Below are positions 1-8,934 of a stretch of DNA of 64,000 bases, in pieces; positions within the stretch are counted from its first letter, which is position 1; every line of letters begins with the position of its first letter. Origin of the DNA: Ruminococcus sp. UBA1394 (lineage in GTDB: Bacteria; Bacillota; Clostridia; Oscillospirales; Ruminococcaceae). Under the pieces are notes generated by a model. It had not been told where the DNA came from and searched no databases. It saw nothing but the letters and a program-made list of their open reading frames with translations. The translations under genes were made by a program, and so were the position numbers. The stretch covers positions 1 through 64,000 of the forward strand of contig DBQM01000019.1 in assembly GCA_002305725.1 (NCBI GenBank), given 5' to 3'.

Positions 1-55
1 TCACACATCTATTGTAAACCAACACCGGAAATGCCACTTTAAACTGAAAAACCGC

Positions 56-84
56 TTGACAATTTGCTCAAAAAAGTATAAAAT
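56..84 (+). promoter_or_regulatory. Sigma-A type promoter for rny
   Basis: TTGACA (56-61), a 17-nt spacer and TAAAAT (79-84). It would start transcription near position 91 and give rny a leader of roughly 280 nt. Bases 1-55 show nothing I can assign. Confidence 0.75.
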
Positions 85-224
85 AAATGTATTGTATAAA
101 TTTGCACAATTATTACTGCGGCTTTTTATGCGGCTGTAATTAAATCATAGTTTTTTATATAGACAAAAGTCCTGACAATGAGATACGGTAATCGGATTCA
201 CTATAAAATACACAACGGGGCTAT

Positions 225-266
225 TTCCGTGCAAAAACGGAATTACGCAGGATAAATTTACCTGCG
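225..266 (+). other. Two stem-loops in the rny leader
   Basis: TTCCGT (225-230) pairs with ACGGAA (237-242), and CGCAGG (246-251) pairs with CCTGCG (261-266). Neither is followed by a T-run, so they look like leader structures and not terminators. The rest of 85-371 holds no gene I can see. Confidence 0.45.
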
Positions 267-371
267 CTGAAAATAAAAATATGAATAGAATTATGGCAAC
301 ATTATCCTGCCGGAGTAATTAAGTTATTGTACAATTTCTATAACTATTTCAAAGGAGGTAATGTGCGGGCA

Positions 372-1937
372 ATGAGTACTACTATTGTGGTTATCTGCTG
401 TGTGGCAGCGTTTATAGTAGGTGCAGCAGGAGCAGGCTTTATATGCTTTAAGCAGGGTATTGCTTACAGGCAGAAGCAGGCTGAATCCATTATGGGTTCT
501 GCTGAAAAGGAAGCTGAAAGACTGCTTGCTGACGCTGATAAGGAAGCTGAAACAAAGAAAAAAGAAGCGCTTGTAGAGGCAAAGGACGAGATCCACAAGC
601 TGCGTTCGGAAGCCGAAAAGGAAATCAAGGACAGACGTTCTGAGGTTTCACGCCAGGAAAGACGCATACAGCAGAAAGAAGAAACACTTGACAAGAAAAA
701 TGACAATCTGGAACGCAAGGAAGAAATTCTCCAGAATAAAATCAAAAATGCAGAAGAGAAGTTAAAGGAGGCTGACTCCATTAAAAAGAGTCAGATGGAT
801 ATTCTCGAACGTATTTCTGAGTTTACAAAGGACCAGGCAAAAGAATATCTGCTTGAAATACTTGAAGGTGACCTTGTTCATGAAAAAGCTGTCAAGATCG
901 CCGCTTATGAACAGCAGATAAAGGACGAATGTGAAGAAAAGGCAAGGAGCTATATCTCTCTTGCTATTGCAAAATGTGCGGCAGACCAGGTTTCTGAGGC
1001 GACAGTTTCAGTTGTTCCTCTGCCGAGCGACGAAATGAAGGGCAGAATTATCGGCCGTGAGGGCAGAAATATCAGAACATTTGAGACCCTTACGGGAGTT
1101 GACCTTATTATTGACGATACTCCGGAGGCTATTACCCTTTCATGCTTTGACCATGTAAGACGTGAAGTGGCAAGAATTGCCCTTGAAAAGCTTATTGCGG
1201 ACGGAAGAATCCACCCGACACGCATTGAGGAAATGGTTGACAAGGCAAGACGTGAAGTTGAATACAAAATCAAGCAGGAGGGCGAAAGAGCCATTCTGGA
1301 AACTAACGTACACGGCATTAACCATGAACTTATCAAGCTTATCGGACGTCTTAAATTCAGAACAAGCTACCGTCAGAACGTTTTAAACCACTCAATCGAG
1401 GTTGCACAGCTTTCAGGCATACTTGCATCCGAGCTTGGCGTTGACGCAAACCTTGCAAGACGTGCCGGACTGCTCCACGATATCGGTAAGGCGCTGACCG
1501 CTGAAATCGAGGGTTCACACGTTCAGATAGGTGTTGACGTATGCCGTAAGTATAAGGAAAATCCGGAAGTTATTCACGCTATCGAGGCGCATCACAATGA
1601 TGTTGAGCCGAGAACAGTCATCGCCTGTATCGTTCAGGCAGCCGACGCAATTTCTGCTGCACGTCCTGCGGCAAGAAGTGAAAATTATGAGAACTACATA
1701 AAGCGTCTTCAGAAGCTGGAAGAAATATGCAGTTCTTATGAGGGCGTTGACAAGTGCTATGCCGTTCAGGCGGGACGTGAAGTCAGAATTATGGTTTGCC
1801 CTGAGGTCATCAATGATGAAAAGATGATAATTGCTGCGAGAGATATTGCAAAGCAGATTGAATCTGAAATGGAATATCCGGGACAGATAAAGGTCAATAT
1901 AATTCGTGAAAGCCGTGCGGTTGAATACGCAAAATAA
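372..1937 (+). CDS. rny: Ribonuclease Y
   Basis: Membrane-anchored endoribonuclease that starts decay of many mRNAs in Firmicutes. The 521 residues show the whole family layout: one N-terminal membrane helix (about 4-26), a long charged coiled coil (about 30-190), a KH RNA-binding domain with the GREG loop near 226, and a metal-dependent HD domain with LLHDIGKA near 368. Length matches the usual ~520 aa. AGGAGG at 353-358 serves either the ATG at 372 (chosen; it gives the typical short N-terminus before the helix) or an in-frame GTG at 363, whose spacing is short. It is followed by a strong terminator, so it appears monocistronic from the promoter at 56. Confidence 0.95.
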   Translation: MSTTIVVICCVAAFIVGAAGAGFICFKQGIAYRQKQAESIMGSAEKEAERLLADADKEAETKKKEALVEAKDEIHKLRSEAEKEIKDRRSEVSRQERRIQQKEETLDKKNDNLERKEEILQNKIKNAEEKLKEADSIKKSQMDILERISEFTKDQAKEYLLEILEGDLVHEKAVKIAAYEQQIKDECEEKARSYISLAIAKCAADQVSEATVSVVPLPSDEMKGRIIGREGRNIRTFETLTGVDLIIDDTPEAITLSCFDHVRREVARIALEKLIADGRIHPTRIEEMVDKARREVEYKIKQEGERAILETNVHGINHELIKLIGRLKFRTSYRQNVLNHSIEVAQLSGILASELGVDANLARRAGLLHDIGKALTAEIEGSHVQIGVDVCRKYKENPEVIHAIEAHHNDVEPRTVIACIVQAADAISAARPAARSENYENYIKRLQKLEEICSSYEGVDKCYAVQAGREVRIMVCPEVINDEKMIIAARDIAKQIESEMEYPGQIKVNIIRESRAVEYAK

Positions 1938-1944
1938 GAAATAT

Positions 1945-1975
1945 AACAGCATCACGGAAGTGGTGCTGTTTTCTC
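1945..1975 (+). terminator. Rho-independent terminator of rny
   Basis: An 11-bp stem (1945-1955 with 1960-1970, one G-U pair) around a GGAA loop, followed by a short T-rich tail. Confidence 0.8.
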
Positions 1976-2003
1976 TTGCAAATCGGGGAAAAGGAGTGGT
2001 TAT

Positions 2004-2669
2004 ATGGCAGGAGTGGTAATTCATCTTGCAGTTGCTGACAAATCGGCAGAAAGACTGGGAGTGAAGAATATTCCTTTATATTTTGCCGGAAACATTGCTC
2101 CCGACTGCGTTCACGCAAGGGAAAATTACGAGCGTGAAATGAAAAGGCATACGCACTTTAAGGACGGTATTCGTGACTGGGATTTTCTTGAGCCGGAAAA
2201 TCTTGAACTTTTCCACAGAAGGCTTGACGAATTTGCTCAGAAATACTGCTCTGAGGGAGAGGACAGGGAGCTTTACACCGGCTATCTGTCACACCTTATA
2301 ACTGATGAACTGTTTATCCGGGAAATCCGGTCGGAGTGTGTTATAAAAGCCGGAGAATACGGGATTTCCCAGACTGACAGGGAGTTTTTCGGCTTTATGA
2401 TGCGTGAGCTTAACTGGAGCGACGCTTTTACGGCAGAAAATTACAGTTTCCGCAGCGATCCTGTGGAAACGCTGAGAAAGGCTTACGGATGCAGAGTTGA
2501 AGATTATATTTCGGCAAACGAGATTATAAGCAGTACGGAATGGATATGTCAGAACTTTTTCTCCGGAAAAAAGCAATATGAACCGGCTTTGCTGATGAAT
2601 CCGGAAAGAATCGGTAATTTTATAGATTCTGCCGCTGACGAGGTTACTCTCAGAATAAAAGTATTGTGA
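2004..2669 (+). CDS. Zinc-dependent phospholipase C/nuclease-like hydrolase
   Basis: A soluble 221-residue protein with no signal peptide. The N-terminal IHLAVADK and the FAGNIAPD motif, followed by scattered His/Asp residues (HTHF, GYLSHLITDELF), resemble the small cytoplasmic zinc-dependent PLC / S1-P1-like family common in Clostridia, whose metal ligands lie in all-alpha helices. The substrate cannot be told from sequence; nucleotide or phosphoester hydrolysis is a family-based guess. It lies between the rny terminator and the YfhO promoter, with a short G/A-rich RBS (gggaaaaggag) before ATG 2004, so it is probably transcribed alone. Confidence 0.55.
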   Translation: MAGVVIHLAVADKSAERLGVKNIPLYFAGNIAPDCVHARENYEREMKRHTHFKDGIRDWDFLEPENLELFHRRLDEFAQKYCSEGEDRELYTGYLSHLITDELFIREIRSECVIKAGEYGISQTDREFFGFMMRELNWSDAFTAENYSFRSDPVETLRKAYGCRVEDYISANEIISSTEWICQNFFSGKKQYEPALLMNPERIGNFIDSAADEVTLRIKVL

Positions 2670-2686
2670 AAAATATATCTTAACTA

Positions 2687-2715
2687 TTGTAAAAGTGAAA
2701 AAAATATTGTATAAT
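2687..2715 (+). promoter_or_regulatory. Promoter of the YfhO-type gene
   Basis: TTGTAA (2687-2692), 17-nt spacer, TATAAT (2710-2715). Confidence 0.65.
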
Positions 2716-2767
2716 ATTAGATATATGCTGTAATATGTGCGGCAAAATAAAATAAAGGAGGATATAA

Positions 2768-5644
2768 ATGTCTGATTCAGCAGCGATCAAGGCTCAGGCT
2801 GAAACTGCGCAGAACGGAAAATTCAAGGGTTTTATGCTCTTTCTGCGTGACTGGGCTTTCAGAAACAAACTCTATTTTATAGCTTTTCTGATACCTGTAA
2901 TTATAATGTATGCTGCGTACGTTATTTTTAAGGTTTATCCGTTCGGGGACAAGTCTGTTCTCGTTCTCGACCTCAACGGTCAGTATGTTTACTATTTTGA
3001 AACACTTCGTGACGCATTCTGGAGCGGCGACGAAAGCGCTCTTTATAACTGGTCACGAAACCTTTCGGGAGGCTTTGCCGGCGTTATCGGTTACTACCTT
3101 GCAAGTCCGTTTACACTGATAGTACTGCTCCTGCCGAGGCAGATGCTTTTAGGCAGTCTTATGATAATGCAGCTTGTAAAGCTTGGAAGTGCGTCAGTTA
3201 CATTCTGCTACTACCTGCAGAAATCCAAAAAGCTTTCTCCCGTTCATGCACTTGTATTTTCAGTGCTTTACGCTCTGTGTGCTTACGGAGTAATTCAGCT
3301 TATTGACCCTATGTGGCTTGACGGACTTGTTCTTCTGCCTATGATAATACTTGGTGTTGAATACCTTGTTGATGACGGCAGAAAGCTTAACTACATAATT
3401 CCGCTGGCAATCATGATGATTGCAAACTTCTATATCGGCTACATGATCTGTATTTTCACAGCCCTGTACTATTTTTACTATGTGATTTTCGGCTGTCAGA
3501 ATGCCGAGAAAAAGAACCGTCTTTATGAGATATGGCAGTCGTTTGTAAGAATCGGTATTTCTACTGTTACTGCTCTTGCCTGTGCGGCATTTATGCTGCT
3601 GCCGGTTTACAACGCCTTAAAGCTTGGTAAGTTTGACTTTACAGAGCCGGATTTTTCATACGCAACACAGTTCTCGCCGCTGGACTTTTTCCCACAGCTT
3701 ATGGTCGCACAGTATGACTCTGTAAACGTTCAGGGACTGCCAGAAATTTACTGCGGTATACTGACAGTTGTTCTTGTTCCGCTTTTCTTCCTGAACAAAG
3801 AAATAAAGGTGCTGAAAAAGGTCGGTTATGCGCTTCTGGCGGCGGTACTCTTTACCTGTATGTACATCAGACCTTTGGATATGGTATGGCATGGTTTCCA
3901 GATGCCTAACTGGCTGCCGTTCAGATATTCATTTACATTCTCGTTCGTGCTGCTTTGCATGGCGGCAGAAACCTTTAAGAATATGAGCGGTATCAAGCTT
4001 ACTGCAATCGGCGGAACCTTAGCCGGAATAATCTTATTCCTGCTTATTACCGAATCGAGAAAGGTTGAACATATCGCTGTAAGAGATATATGGATATGCG
4101 TTGCCCTTGCAGCAGTTTACTGCGGAATAGTTTTCCTGTGCCGCAAAAAGGAACAGGCGCTGGCAATTGCCGCTCCGGTACTTATTCTTGCCGTGTCATG
4201 CGGAGAACTGCTCTATAACTGTGTTGATACTCTCAAAGCAGAGGACAAGGAAATTATCTATTCCGGACGCTCAACATGGTATAACTATATCGACCACGGA
4301 CGTGATGTCACACAAAAGCTTTATGAATATGATGACAGTTTTTACCGTGCGGAAAAAACTTTCCACAGAACTGTAAACGACAACGCCGCTTTCGGACTCA
4401 GAGGTGTCAGCCACTCAAGCTCTGTCATGAACGCAAAGCTGCTGAAATTCCTTGAAGCTATGGGCTTGTCCACAAGTACTTTCTATTCAAGATATGACGG
4501 TTCAACACCTATAACAGATTCCGTTCTCGGCATAAAATATGCAATGGACAGAAATTACAAGTCAGACGTGGGAACGGATAATTACAAGCGTCTTGTTGAT
4601 ACAGCTTATGACCCTGTTTTCTCCTATGAATATACTGACGAGGATAACAAGGAAAGAATTATCGACGTTTACGAAAATCCATATGCTTTGTCTATCGGAT
4701 ATATGGCTGACGAAAATATTAAATATATCGAAAGATTCGGAAATGACAATACTTTCAACAGTCAGAATATTCTTCTGAGTACTATTTCCGGAAATACAGA
4801 TATCAATCTCCAGACAGGTCAGTTTGAATCATTCAACGAGTATTTTACGAAAATTGAAGTTGACCCCAGCAGCTTTGTCCTCAACAATGTAACAACATCA
4901 CCTTACGGTCAGCAGACAATGTATACTGCCGGAGAGGGCGACCCGACTGTTGATATGTTCATACCTGTTCAGTCGGAAAAGCCGATTTATATGTTCTTTA
5001 AGACAGAAAATCAGAAAGAGGTTAACCTCTGGCTGAGTACTGATCAGGATGGAAACGGAAATTATATAAACCACAGCTTTGTCGGCGCATACTTTGAAAA
5101 TCACAATTACCATACAATTGAGCTTGGTTCATTTGAACCTGGTTCTGTGATAAATCTGAGAATGACTGTCGCAAATGAGTATACCATAGTAAAGGACTTC
5201 TTCTTCTATGAGTTTGACGAGGAACTCTTTGCAGAGTCAATAGACACTCTGAAACAGAACCAGTGGAATCTGACAAAAACAGACGGCAACAAGCTTGAAG
5301 GTACTATCACAGCCAATGAAGGACAGATCATGCTGACAAGCATTCCTTACGAGCCGGGCTGGACTGTCAAGGTAGACGGCAAAAAGACTGAATATATTGA
5401 AGTTGCCGAGGCGCTTATAGGAATTGAGCTTACTCCGGGCGAGCATACCGTTGAAATGACCTATTTCCCGCCGGGAATGAAGATTGGCTTTGTTCTGCTT
5501 ATTGCAGGTGTGGTATTTATTGTATTTATCTACAGATATGACAAGAAGAATAACAAAATTCTGATTGCAAGATACCGTGCAAAAAACGGGGATAAAGCAG
5601 CTCCTGCCAACAAGGGTAAAGCAACAGCAAAGAAGAAAAAATAA
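2768..5644 (+). CDS. YfhO family multi-spanning membrane protein
   Basis: A 958-residue protein with a short cytoplasmic N-terminus, about a dozen hydrophobic helices up to roughly residue 490, a large extracytoplasmic region (about 500-910), then a final helix and a Lys-rich tail. The early KVYPFGDKSVLVLDLNGQYV segment and the late EPGWTVKVDGK / GEHTVEMTYFPPG segment are hallmarks of YfhO. Members are GT-C-like membrane proteins implicated in glycosylation of lipoteichoic acid or other wall polymers; the acceptor here is unknown. The start is supported by AAAGGAGG directly upstream. A hairpin follows the stop. Confidence 0.85.
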   Translation: MSDSAAIKAQAETAQNGKFKGFMLFLRDWAFRNKLYFIAFLIPVIIMYAAYVIFKVYPFGDKSVLVLDLNGQYVYYFETLRDAFWSGDESALYNWSRNLSGGFAGVIGYYLASPFTLIVLLLPRQMLLGSLMIMQLVKLGSASVTFCYYLQKSKKLSPVHALVFSVLYALCAYGVIQLIDPMWLDGLVLLPMIILGVEYLVDDGRKLNYIIPLAIMMIANFYIGYMICIFTALYYFYYVIFGCQNAEKKNRLYEIWQSFVRIGISTVTALACAAFMLLPVYNALKLGKFDFTEPDFSYATQFSPLDFFPQLMVAQYDSVNVQGLPEIYCGILTVVLVPLFFLNKEIKVLKKVGYALLAAVLFTCMYIRPLDMVWHGFQMPNWLPFRYSFTFSFVLLCMAAETFKNMSGIKLTAIGGTLAGIILFLLITESRKVEHIAVRDIWICVALAAVYCGIVFLCRKKEQALAIAAPVLILAVSCGELLYNCVDTLKAEDKEIIYSGRSTWYNYIDHGRDVTQKLYEYDDSFYRAEKTFHRTVNDNAAFGLRGVSHSSSVMNAKLLKFLEAMGLSTSTFYSRYDGSTPITDSVLGIKYAMDRNYKSDVGTDNYKRLVDTAYDPVFSYEYTDEDNKERIIDVYENPYALSIGYMADENIKYIERFGNDNTFNSQNILLSTISGNTDINLQTGQFESFNEYFTKIEVDPSSFVLNNVTTSPYGQQTMYTAGEGDPTVDMFIPVQSEKPIYMFFKTENQKEVNLWLSTDQDGNGNYINHSFVGAYFENHNYHTIELGSFEPGSVINLRMTVANEYTIVKDFFFYEFDEELFAESIDTLKQNQWNLTKTDGNKLEGTITANEGQIMLTSIPYEPGWTVKVDGKKTEYIEVAEALIGIELTPGEHTVEMTYFPPGMKIGFVLLIAGVVFIVFIYRYDKKNNKILIARYRAKNGDKAAPANKGKATAKKKK

Positions 5645-5649
5645 GGAAA

Positions 5650-5675
5650 ACAGGACGCTCTTTCGGGCGTCCTGT
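5650..5675 (+). terminator. Strong hairpin after the YfhO gene
   Basis: An 11-bp stem (5650-5660 with 5665-5675) around TTTC. No T-run follows, so termination may be incomplete and the radical SAM gene could be reached by read-through. Confidence 0.5.
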
Positions 5676-5696
5676 CTGTACGAAAAGGAGAATATC

Positions 5697-6308
5697 ATGA
5701 AAAAAGCTATGACAATTGTCTATGAAGTCGGAGATAATCTTTATGTGAATCTGACAAATAAATGTCCATGCAGTTGTACATTTTGCATAAGACAGAATGC
5801 CGACGGCGCATACGGCTCTGACAGTCTGTGGCTGGAGCATGAGCCGTCTGCTGAAGAGGTAATTGACGCACTTGAAAAGGCAGATTACAAAAAGTATAAA
5901 GAAATCGTGTACTGCGGATACGGCGAACCGACAGAGCGGATTGAAGTCCTGACAGAAACGGCGAAATTTATAAAGGAAAACAATGGTCCTGCGGTAAGAG
6001 TCAACACAAACGGTCTGTCAGACCTTATCCACAAAAAGCCAACAGCGTATATGTTTGAGGGCGTTGTTGATACTGTTTCCGTGAGCCTTAATGCCGGTAC
6101 CAAAGAGGAATATCTCAAAGTTACACGTCCGTCATTCGGGGAGGAATCCTACGAGGCAATGCAGAAATTTGCGGTGGAATGCAAAAAGTATGTGAAGAAT
6201 GTTGTGTTTTCGGTGGTTGACGTAATCGGTGAGGAACAGCTGAAAGCGTCGCAGGAAATGGCTGATAAGCTTGGGATAAAGCTGAGAATCAGAAAATATG
6301 AGAGCTGA
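5697..6308 (+). CDS. TatD-family-associated radical SAM protein
   Basis: 203 residues. NLTNKCPCSCTFCIR carries the CX3CX2C motif that binds a [4Fe-4S] cluster and S-adenosylmethionine; GYGEPT and RVNTNGL are typical later strands of the half-barrel. The compact length and the YEVGDNLYVNLTNKC opening match the family often encoded beside TatD nucleases, whose substrate is unknown. No tatD gene lies in this window, so the usual partner is absent here. ATG 5697 is chosen because AAAAGGAG ends 6 nt upstream; an open frame extends further upstream but overlaps the YfhO gene. Confidence 0.8.
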   Translation: MKKAMTIVYEVGDNLYVNLTNKCPCSCTFCIRQNADGAYGSDSLWLEHEPSAEEVIDALEKADYKKYKEIVYCGYGEPTERIEVLTETAKFIKENNGPAVRVNTNGLSDLIHKKPTAYMFEGVVDTVSVSLNAGTKEEYLKVTRPSFGEESYEAMQKFAVECKKYVKNVVFSVVDVIGEEQLKASQEMADKLGIKLRIRKYES

Positions 6309-6313
6309 AAAAG

Positions 6314-6334
6314 TGCCTGTCTTTTACAGACAGG
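6314..6334 (+). other. Hairpin after the radical SAM gene
   Basis: GCCTGTC (6314-6320) pairs with GACAGGC (6328-6334). A T-run is lacking, so terminator function is uncertain. Confidence 0.45.
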
Positions 6335-6366
6335 CGTCATACTGTATAAAAAGTTCATTTTCAAGT

Positions 6367-6445
6367 ATTCGGGCGAGCAATGCTCGCCCCTACAATAATG
6401 TAAAATATGGGTTTATTTGTAGGGGCGACCATTGGTCGCCCGTTA
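6367..6445. repeat. REP-like paired palindrome, copy 1 (inward topology)
   Basis: Two palindromic units, GGGCGAGCAATGCTCGCCC (6371-6389) and GGGCGACCATTGGTCGCCC (6424-6442), face each other through inner CCTACA / TGTAGG ends. The whole 79 bp recurs as a reverse complement at 33287-33365 with only three differences. Confidence 0.9.
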
Positions 6446-6482
6446 GTTTTAAGGTCTTTCAATTTTGCAGACACAAATCTCC

Positions 6483-7433
6483 TTACTTCGCATAATCCTT
6501 AAAGCTGATATTCAGATCCACGTCCCCCTCAATTCCCGGAACAGAGCCCTCGCTTGTATACTGCCACATTGTAAAATCATAGTAATATGTAGGCTCGGAG
6601 TTGTATTCCGCAAGCCAGAAATCATAGTCCGTCAGACGTTCAAGGTCGAGCTTGAACATTGTCGTTTTCTTGTTCTGGTATATCATAGGAGTGTAGCCGG
6701 CGTCCTCTATAGCCTCGCAGAATGCCACACAGCAGTCCGTCAGAACGTCAACAGGGACATTGTCTGTTCTTGCAGAGTCATCGTAGATTATCTCCCAGTC
6801 GTATACAACAGGATAGTTTACGTCAAGACCGTCAAGGCTGTCTATGACCATCTGCGCTTCCTCAATTGCCTCGTCAACTGTTATTGCCTGTGAGAAGAAG
6901 TATACTCCGGCGTCCAGTCCGGCGGCCCTTGCGCCCTCAATGTTCTGGACGTAGTTTTCATCAAGCTGTGCCTCGCCTGAGCCGTAGCCTCTGAAACCGA
7001 GTCTTACCATTGCAAAATCAATTCCGGCTTTTCTGACTTTTGCCCAGTCAATATCATCCTGGTGTACTGAAACGTCAACACCCAGCAGGGAGGTTATTTC
7101 CGAATCCTCAACGTAGAATTTCCGTCCGTTGCGGGTTTTGAGCGAATCCTTGTCCTTTGAAAAGGCAGGGACGTTTTCAAGGGCGGGAATCCATATTTCT
7201 CCGAATGTACTGTCCTCCATCAGAACTTTTTTTCCGCTTACGTCATAATAGTTTTTTTCGACACGCTCTTTTACAGATTCGGCATCGACAGTAGTTTTCT
7301 CATTTTCAGCAACCGGAGCGTTTGTCTGTACGCTTTCCGGCTCTTTGTTCCACAAAAGGCATACCGACGCCGCAAGAAACAGTATTAGTATAAATTCAAT
7401 AATGATAATTATATTTTTGACAAGAGATTTCAT
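6483..7433 (-). CDS. GH25 family lysozyme (N-acetylmuramidase)
   Basis: 316 residues: one N-terminal membrane helix (about 6-28), a linker of about 100 residues, then a GH25 barrel starting at LLGVDVSVHQ, with AMVRLGFRGYG, GVYFFSQA and the catalytic-strand VYDWE. GH25 enzymes hydrolyse the beta-1,4 bond between MurNAc and GlcNAc in peptidoglycan; the uncleaved anchor suggests it stays on the outer face of the membrane. The internal ATG at 7433 is preferred because GGAGGG sits just upstream; the longer frame would add 28 residues without an RBS. It is divergent from the OPRT-like gene and has its own promoter. Confidence 0.88.
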   Translation of the reverse strand: MKSLVKNIIIIIEFILILFLAASVCLLWNKEPESVQTNAPVAENEKTTVDAESVKERVEKNYYDVSGKKVLMEDSTFGEIWIPALENVPAFSKDKDSLKTRNGRKFYVEDSEITSLLGVDVSVHQDDIDWAKVRKAGIDFAMVRLGFRGYGSGEAQLDENYVQNIEGARAAGLDAGVYFFSQAITVDEAIEEAQMVIDSLDGLDVNYPVVYDWEIIYDDSARTDNVPVDVLTDCCVAFCEAIEDAGYTPMIYQNKKTTMFKLDLERLTDYDFWLAEYNSEPTYYYDFTMWQYTSEGSVPGIEGDVDLNISFKDYAK

Positions 7434-7464
7434 AAGCCCTCCAAAAAACAATAAATACAATATA

Positions 7465-7493
7465 ATAATATCATAATCCAGCAAAAAAGTAAA
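7465..7493 (-). promoter_or_regulatory. Promoter of the GH25 gene
   Basis: On the minus strand: TTTACT, 17-nt spacer, TATTAT. Confidence 0.55.
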
Positions 7494-7572
7494 TGGCAAA
7501 ATAATCAATTGTAACAAGCGTTAAACATTAACAGCCTGTTTTGTGCATTATGTTAAATGTTATGAAAATATA

Positions 7573-7601
7573 TTGACATTTTATAGGTGAAATGTTATAA
7601 T
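7573..7601 (+). promoter_or_regulatory. Consensus promoter of the OPRT-like gene
   Basis: TTGACA (7573-7578), 17 nt, TATAAT (7596-7601): a perfect sigma-A match. Confidence 0.85.
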
Positions 7602-7634
7602 GAAATTAATAAAAAGACGGAGGTAACAAAGTAT

Positions 7635-8276
7635 ATGGAAACCAGAATACATGAAATAACTTCACAGTCAAACCGCAGAATCAAAATCGGAGTAATCCCC
7701 GGTCACTTTGCTACAAACCATTCTCATGTAAACTATTATGTTGACATGACAGGTGTTAAAACGCATCACAAGGCTGCAAAGGAAACAGCGGCAGAGCTTG
7801 CAAAAGCGTATATGTCAAGTACTGATGTTGACACAATCATCTGCCTTGAGGGTACGGAAATTATCGGTGCATTTCTTGCAAGAGAGCTTGCAAAGGAAGG
7901 CCACACTTCGATAAACAGCGGCAAAGATATATGCGTGATAACCCCGGAAACCAATGCTAACAATCAGATGATTTTCCGTGACAATCTGCAGAAGGACATA
8001 TTCGGAAAGCATATAATTCTTCTTATTTCTTCTGCGTCAACGGGAAAGACTATCAGCCGTTCGGTTGAATGCTTACAGTATTATAACGGAAAGCTTGCCG
8101 GTATTTCATCAATATTCAGCGCCATTGATGAATATAACGGAATTAAAATCAACTCTGTGTTTACTTCTGACGATATTCCGAATTATGAATCGGTTTCATT
8201 TGAAAAATGCGATATGTGCAGATCCGGTCAGAAGATAGACGCTATTATCAACAGTTACGGATATTCCAAAATCTAA
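7635..8276 (+). CDS. Orotate phosphoribosyltransferase-like protein
   Basis: 213 residues with a type I PRTase-like fold: an N-terminal substrate region (VIPGHFATNHSHVNYYVD), a central DTIICLEGTEIIGAF strand, and a second core strand IILLISSASTGKTISRS where the PRPP loop should be. The tail CDMCRSGQKIDAIINSYGYSKI is the Cys-rich ending of OPRT-annotated clostridial proteins. In classical enzymes the PRPP loop begins with two acidic residues (VDDxxTTG); here they are Ser-Ser. Catalytic use of PRPP is therefore doubtful, and a regulatory or altered role is possible. No other pyrimidine genes are nearby. Start ATG 7635 follows GGAGG by 11 nt. Confidence 0.6.
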   Translation: METRIHEITSQSNRRIKIGVIPGHFATNHSHVNYYVDMTGVKTHHKAAKETAAELAKAYMSSTDVDTIICLEGTEIIGAFLARELAKEGHTSINSGKDICVITPETNANNQMIFRDNLQKDIFGKHIILLISSASTGKTISRSVECLQYYNGKLAGISSIFSAIDEYNGIKINSVFTSDDIPNYESVSFEKCDMCRSGQKIDAIINSYGYSKI

Positions 8277-8290
8277 TTTTATAATTATGC

Positions 8291-8338
8291 TTTTCCCGGC
8301 AGTTCTGATTTGCTGAACAGACTGCCGGGAAAAAGTTT
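8291..8338 (+). terminator. Terminator of the OPRT-like gene
   Basis: A 13-bp perfect stem, TTTTCCCGGCAGT (8291-8303) with its complement (8322-8334), followed by GTTTT. It lies just before the DUF3783 gene and could also attenuate it. Confidence 0.75.
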
Positions 8339-8360
8339 TGGCTTTTTCTGGAGGGAAAAT

Positions 8361-8759
8361 ATGAAATCAAGAATCAATACAAGAGTTATTATAAAGCCGA
8401 AAATTATCGGATACTGCCTTGATGACGCAAAAAAGGATATTCTTATGAATATTGCCCAGGAACTGAATACTGATATATGCTTTGTGGGGACTGAATGCGC
8501 AGGAGCAAGGGTTGGCTATATTGCCGGTGTAAACGGAATGACGCAAACCGGAATAAAGCTTGAAAATCCGCCGGAATGTGAGGTGCTTATCATGTCCGGA
8601 CTGAAAAGCACGGTGATCGACAAGGTGCTTAAAGCGCTGAAATCAAACAATATCAGCATAGATCTGAAATGCACAGTAACACCTGTCAATCAGAACTGGG
8701 AGCTTTACCGCCTTATTGAGGAACTGCAAAGGGAACATAAGGCAATGCATGAAAAATAA
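8361..8759 (+). CDS. DUF3783 domain protein
   Basis: 132 residues, soluble, function unknown. CEVLIMSGLKSTVIDKVLKAL followed by DLKCTVTPVNQNWELYRLIEELQREHKAM is the conserved DUF3783 core, a small family of Clostridia and relatives. The first half is less conserved. ATG 8361 follows GGAGGG by 5 nt. The gene sits between two terminators. If the upstream one is efficient, it needs its own promoter, which I could not identify. Confidence 0.75.
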   Translation: MKSRINTRVIIKPKIIGYCLDDAKKDILMNIAQELNTDICFVGTECAGARVGYIAGVNGMTQTGIKLENPPECEVLIMSGLKSTVIDKVLKALKSNNISIDLKCTVTPVNQNWELYRLIEELQREHKAMHEK

Positions 8760-8763
8760 TTGT

Positions 8764-8798
8764 ACGGGCTGGCGATTTTGTCAGTCCGTGATTTTTTT
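8764..8798 (+). terminator. Terminator of the DUF3783 gene
   Basis: ACGGGCTGGC pairs (two G-U) with GTCAGTCCGT, followed by GATTTTTTT. Confidence 0.75.
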
Positions 8799-8869
8799 AA
8801 TACCGTGACGCCGGGGGCACCGTTCCTTAGAGATAAAAAATGTTTTTTCTGATAAAATCCGCCGTAATA

Positions 8870-8898
8870 TTGCAAAATCTGCGATTTTATGTTAAAAT
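8870..8898 (+). promoter_or_regulatory. Promoter of the AGCS symporter gene
   Basis: TTGCAA (8870-8875), 17 nt, TAAAAT (8893-8898). Confidence 0.6.
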
Positions 8899-8934
8899 TA
8901 CAGAGATATACTTTACAAAGAACGGTGATTATTA

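Noticed and set aside
6367..6445. CRISPR repeat
   Set aside because: Units are palindromic pairs scattered over 56 kb, not regularly spaced direct repeats with unique spacers, and no cas gene is present.
7520..7532. GTTAA-ACA-TTAAC palindrome as a Rex operator before the OPRT-like gene
   Set aside because: Rex sites need a four-base centre (TTGTTAA-N4-TTAACAA); this has three and lacks the outer bases.
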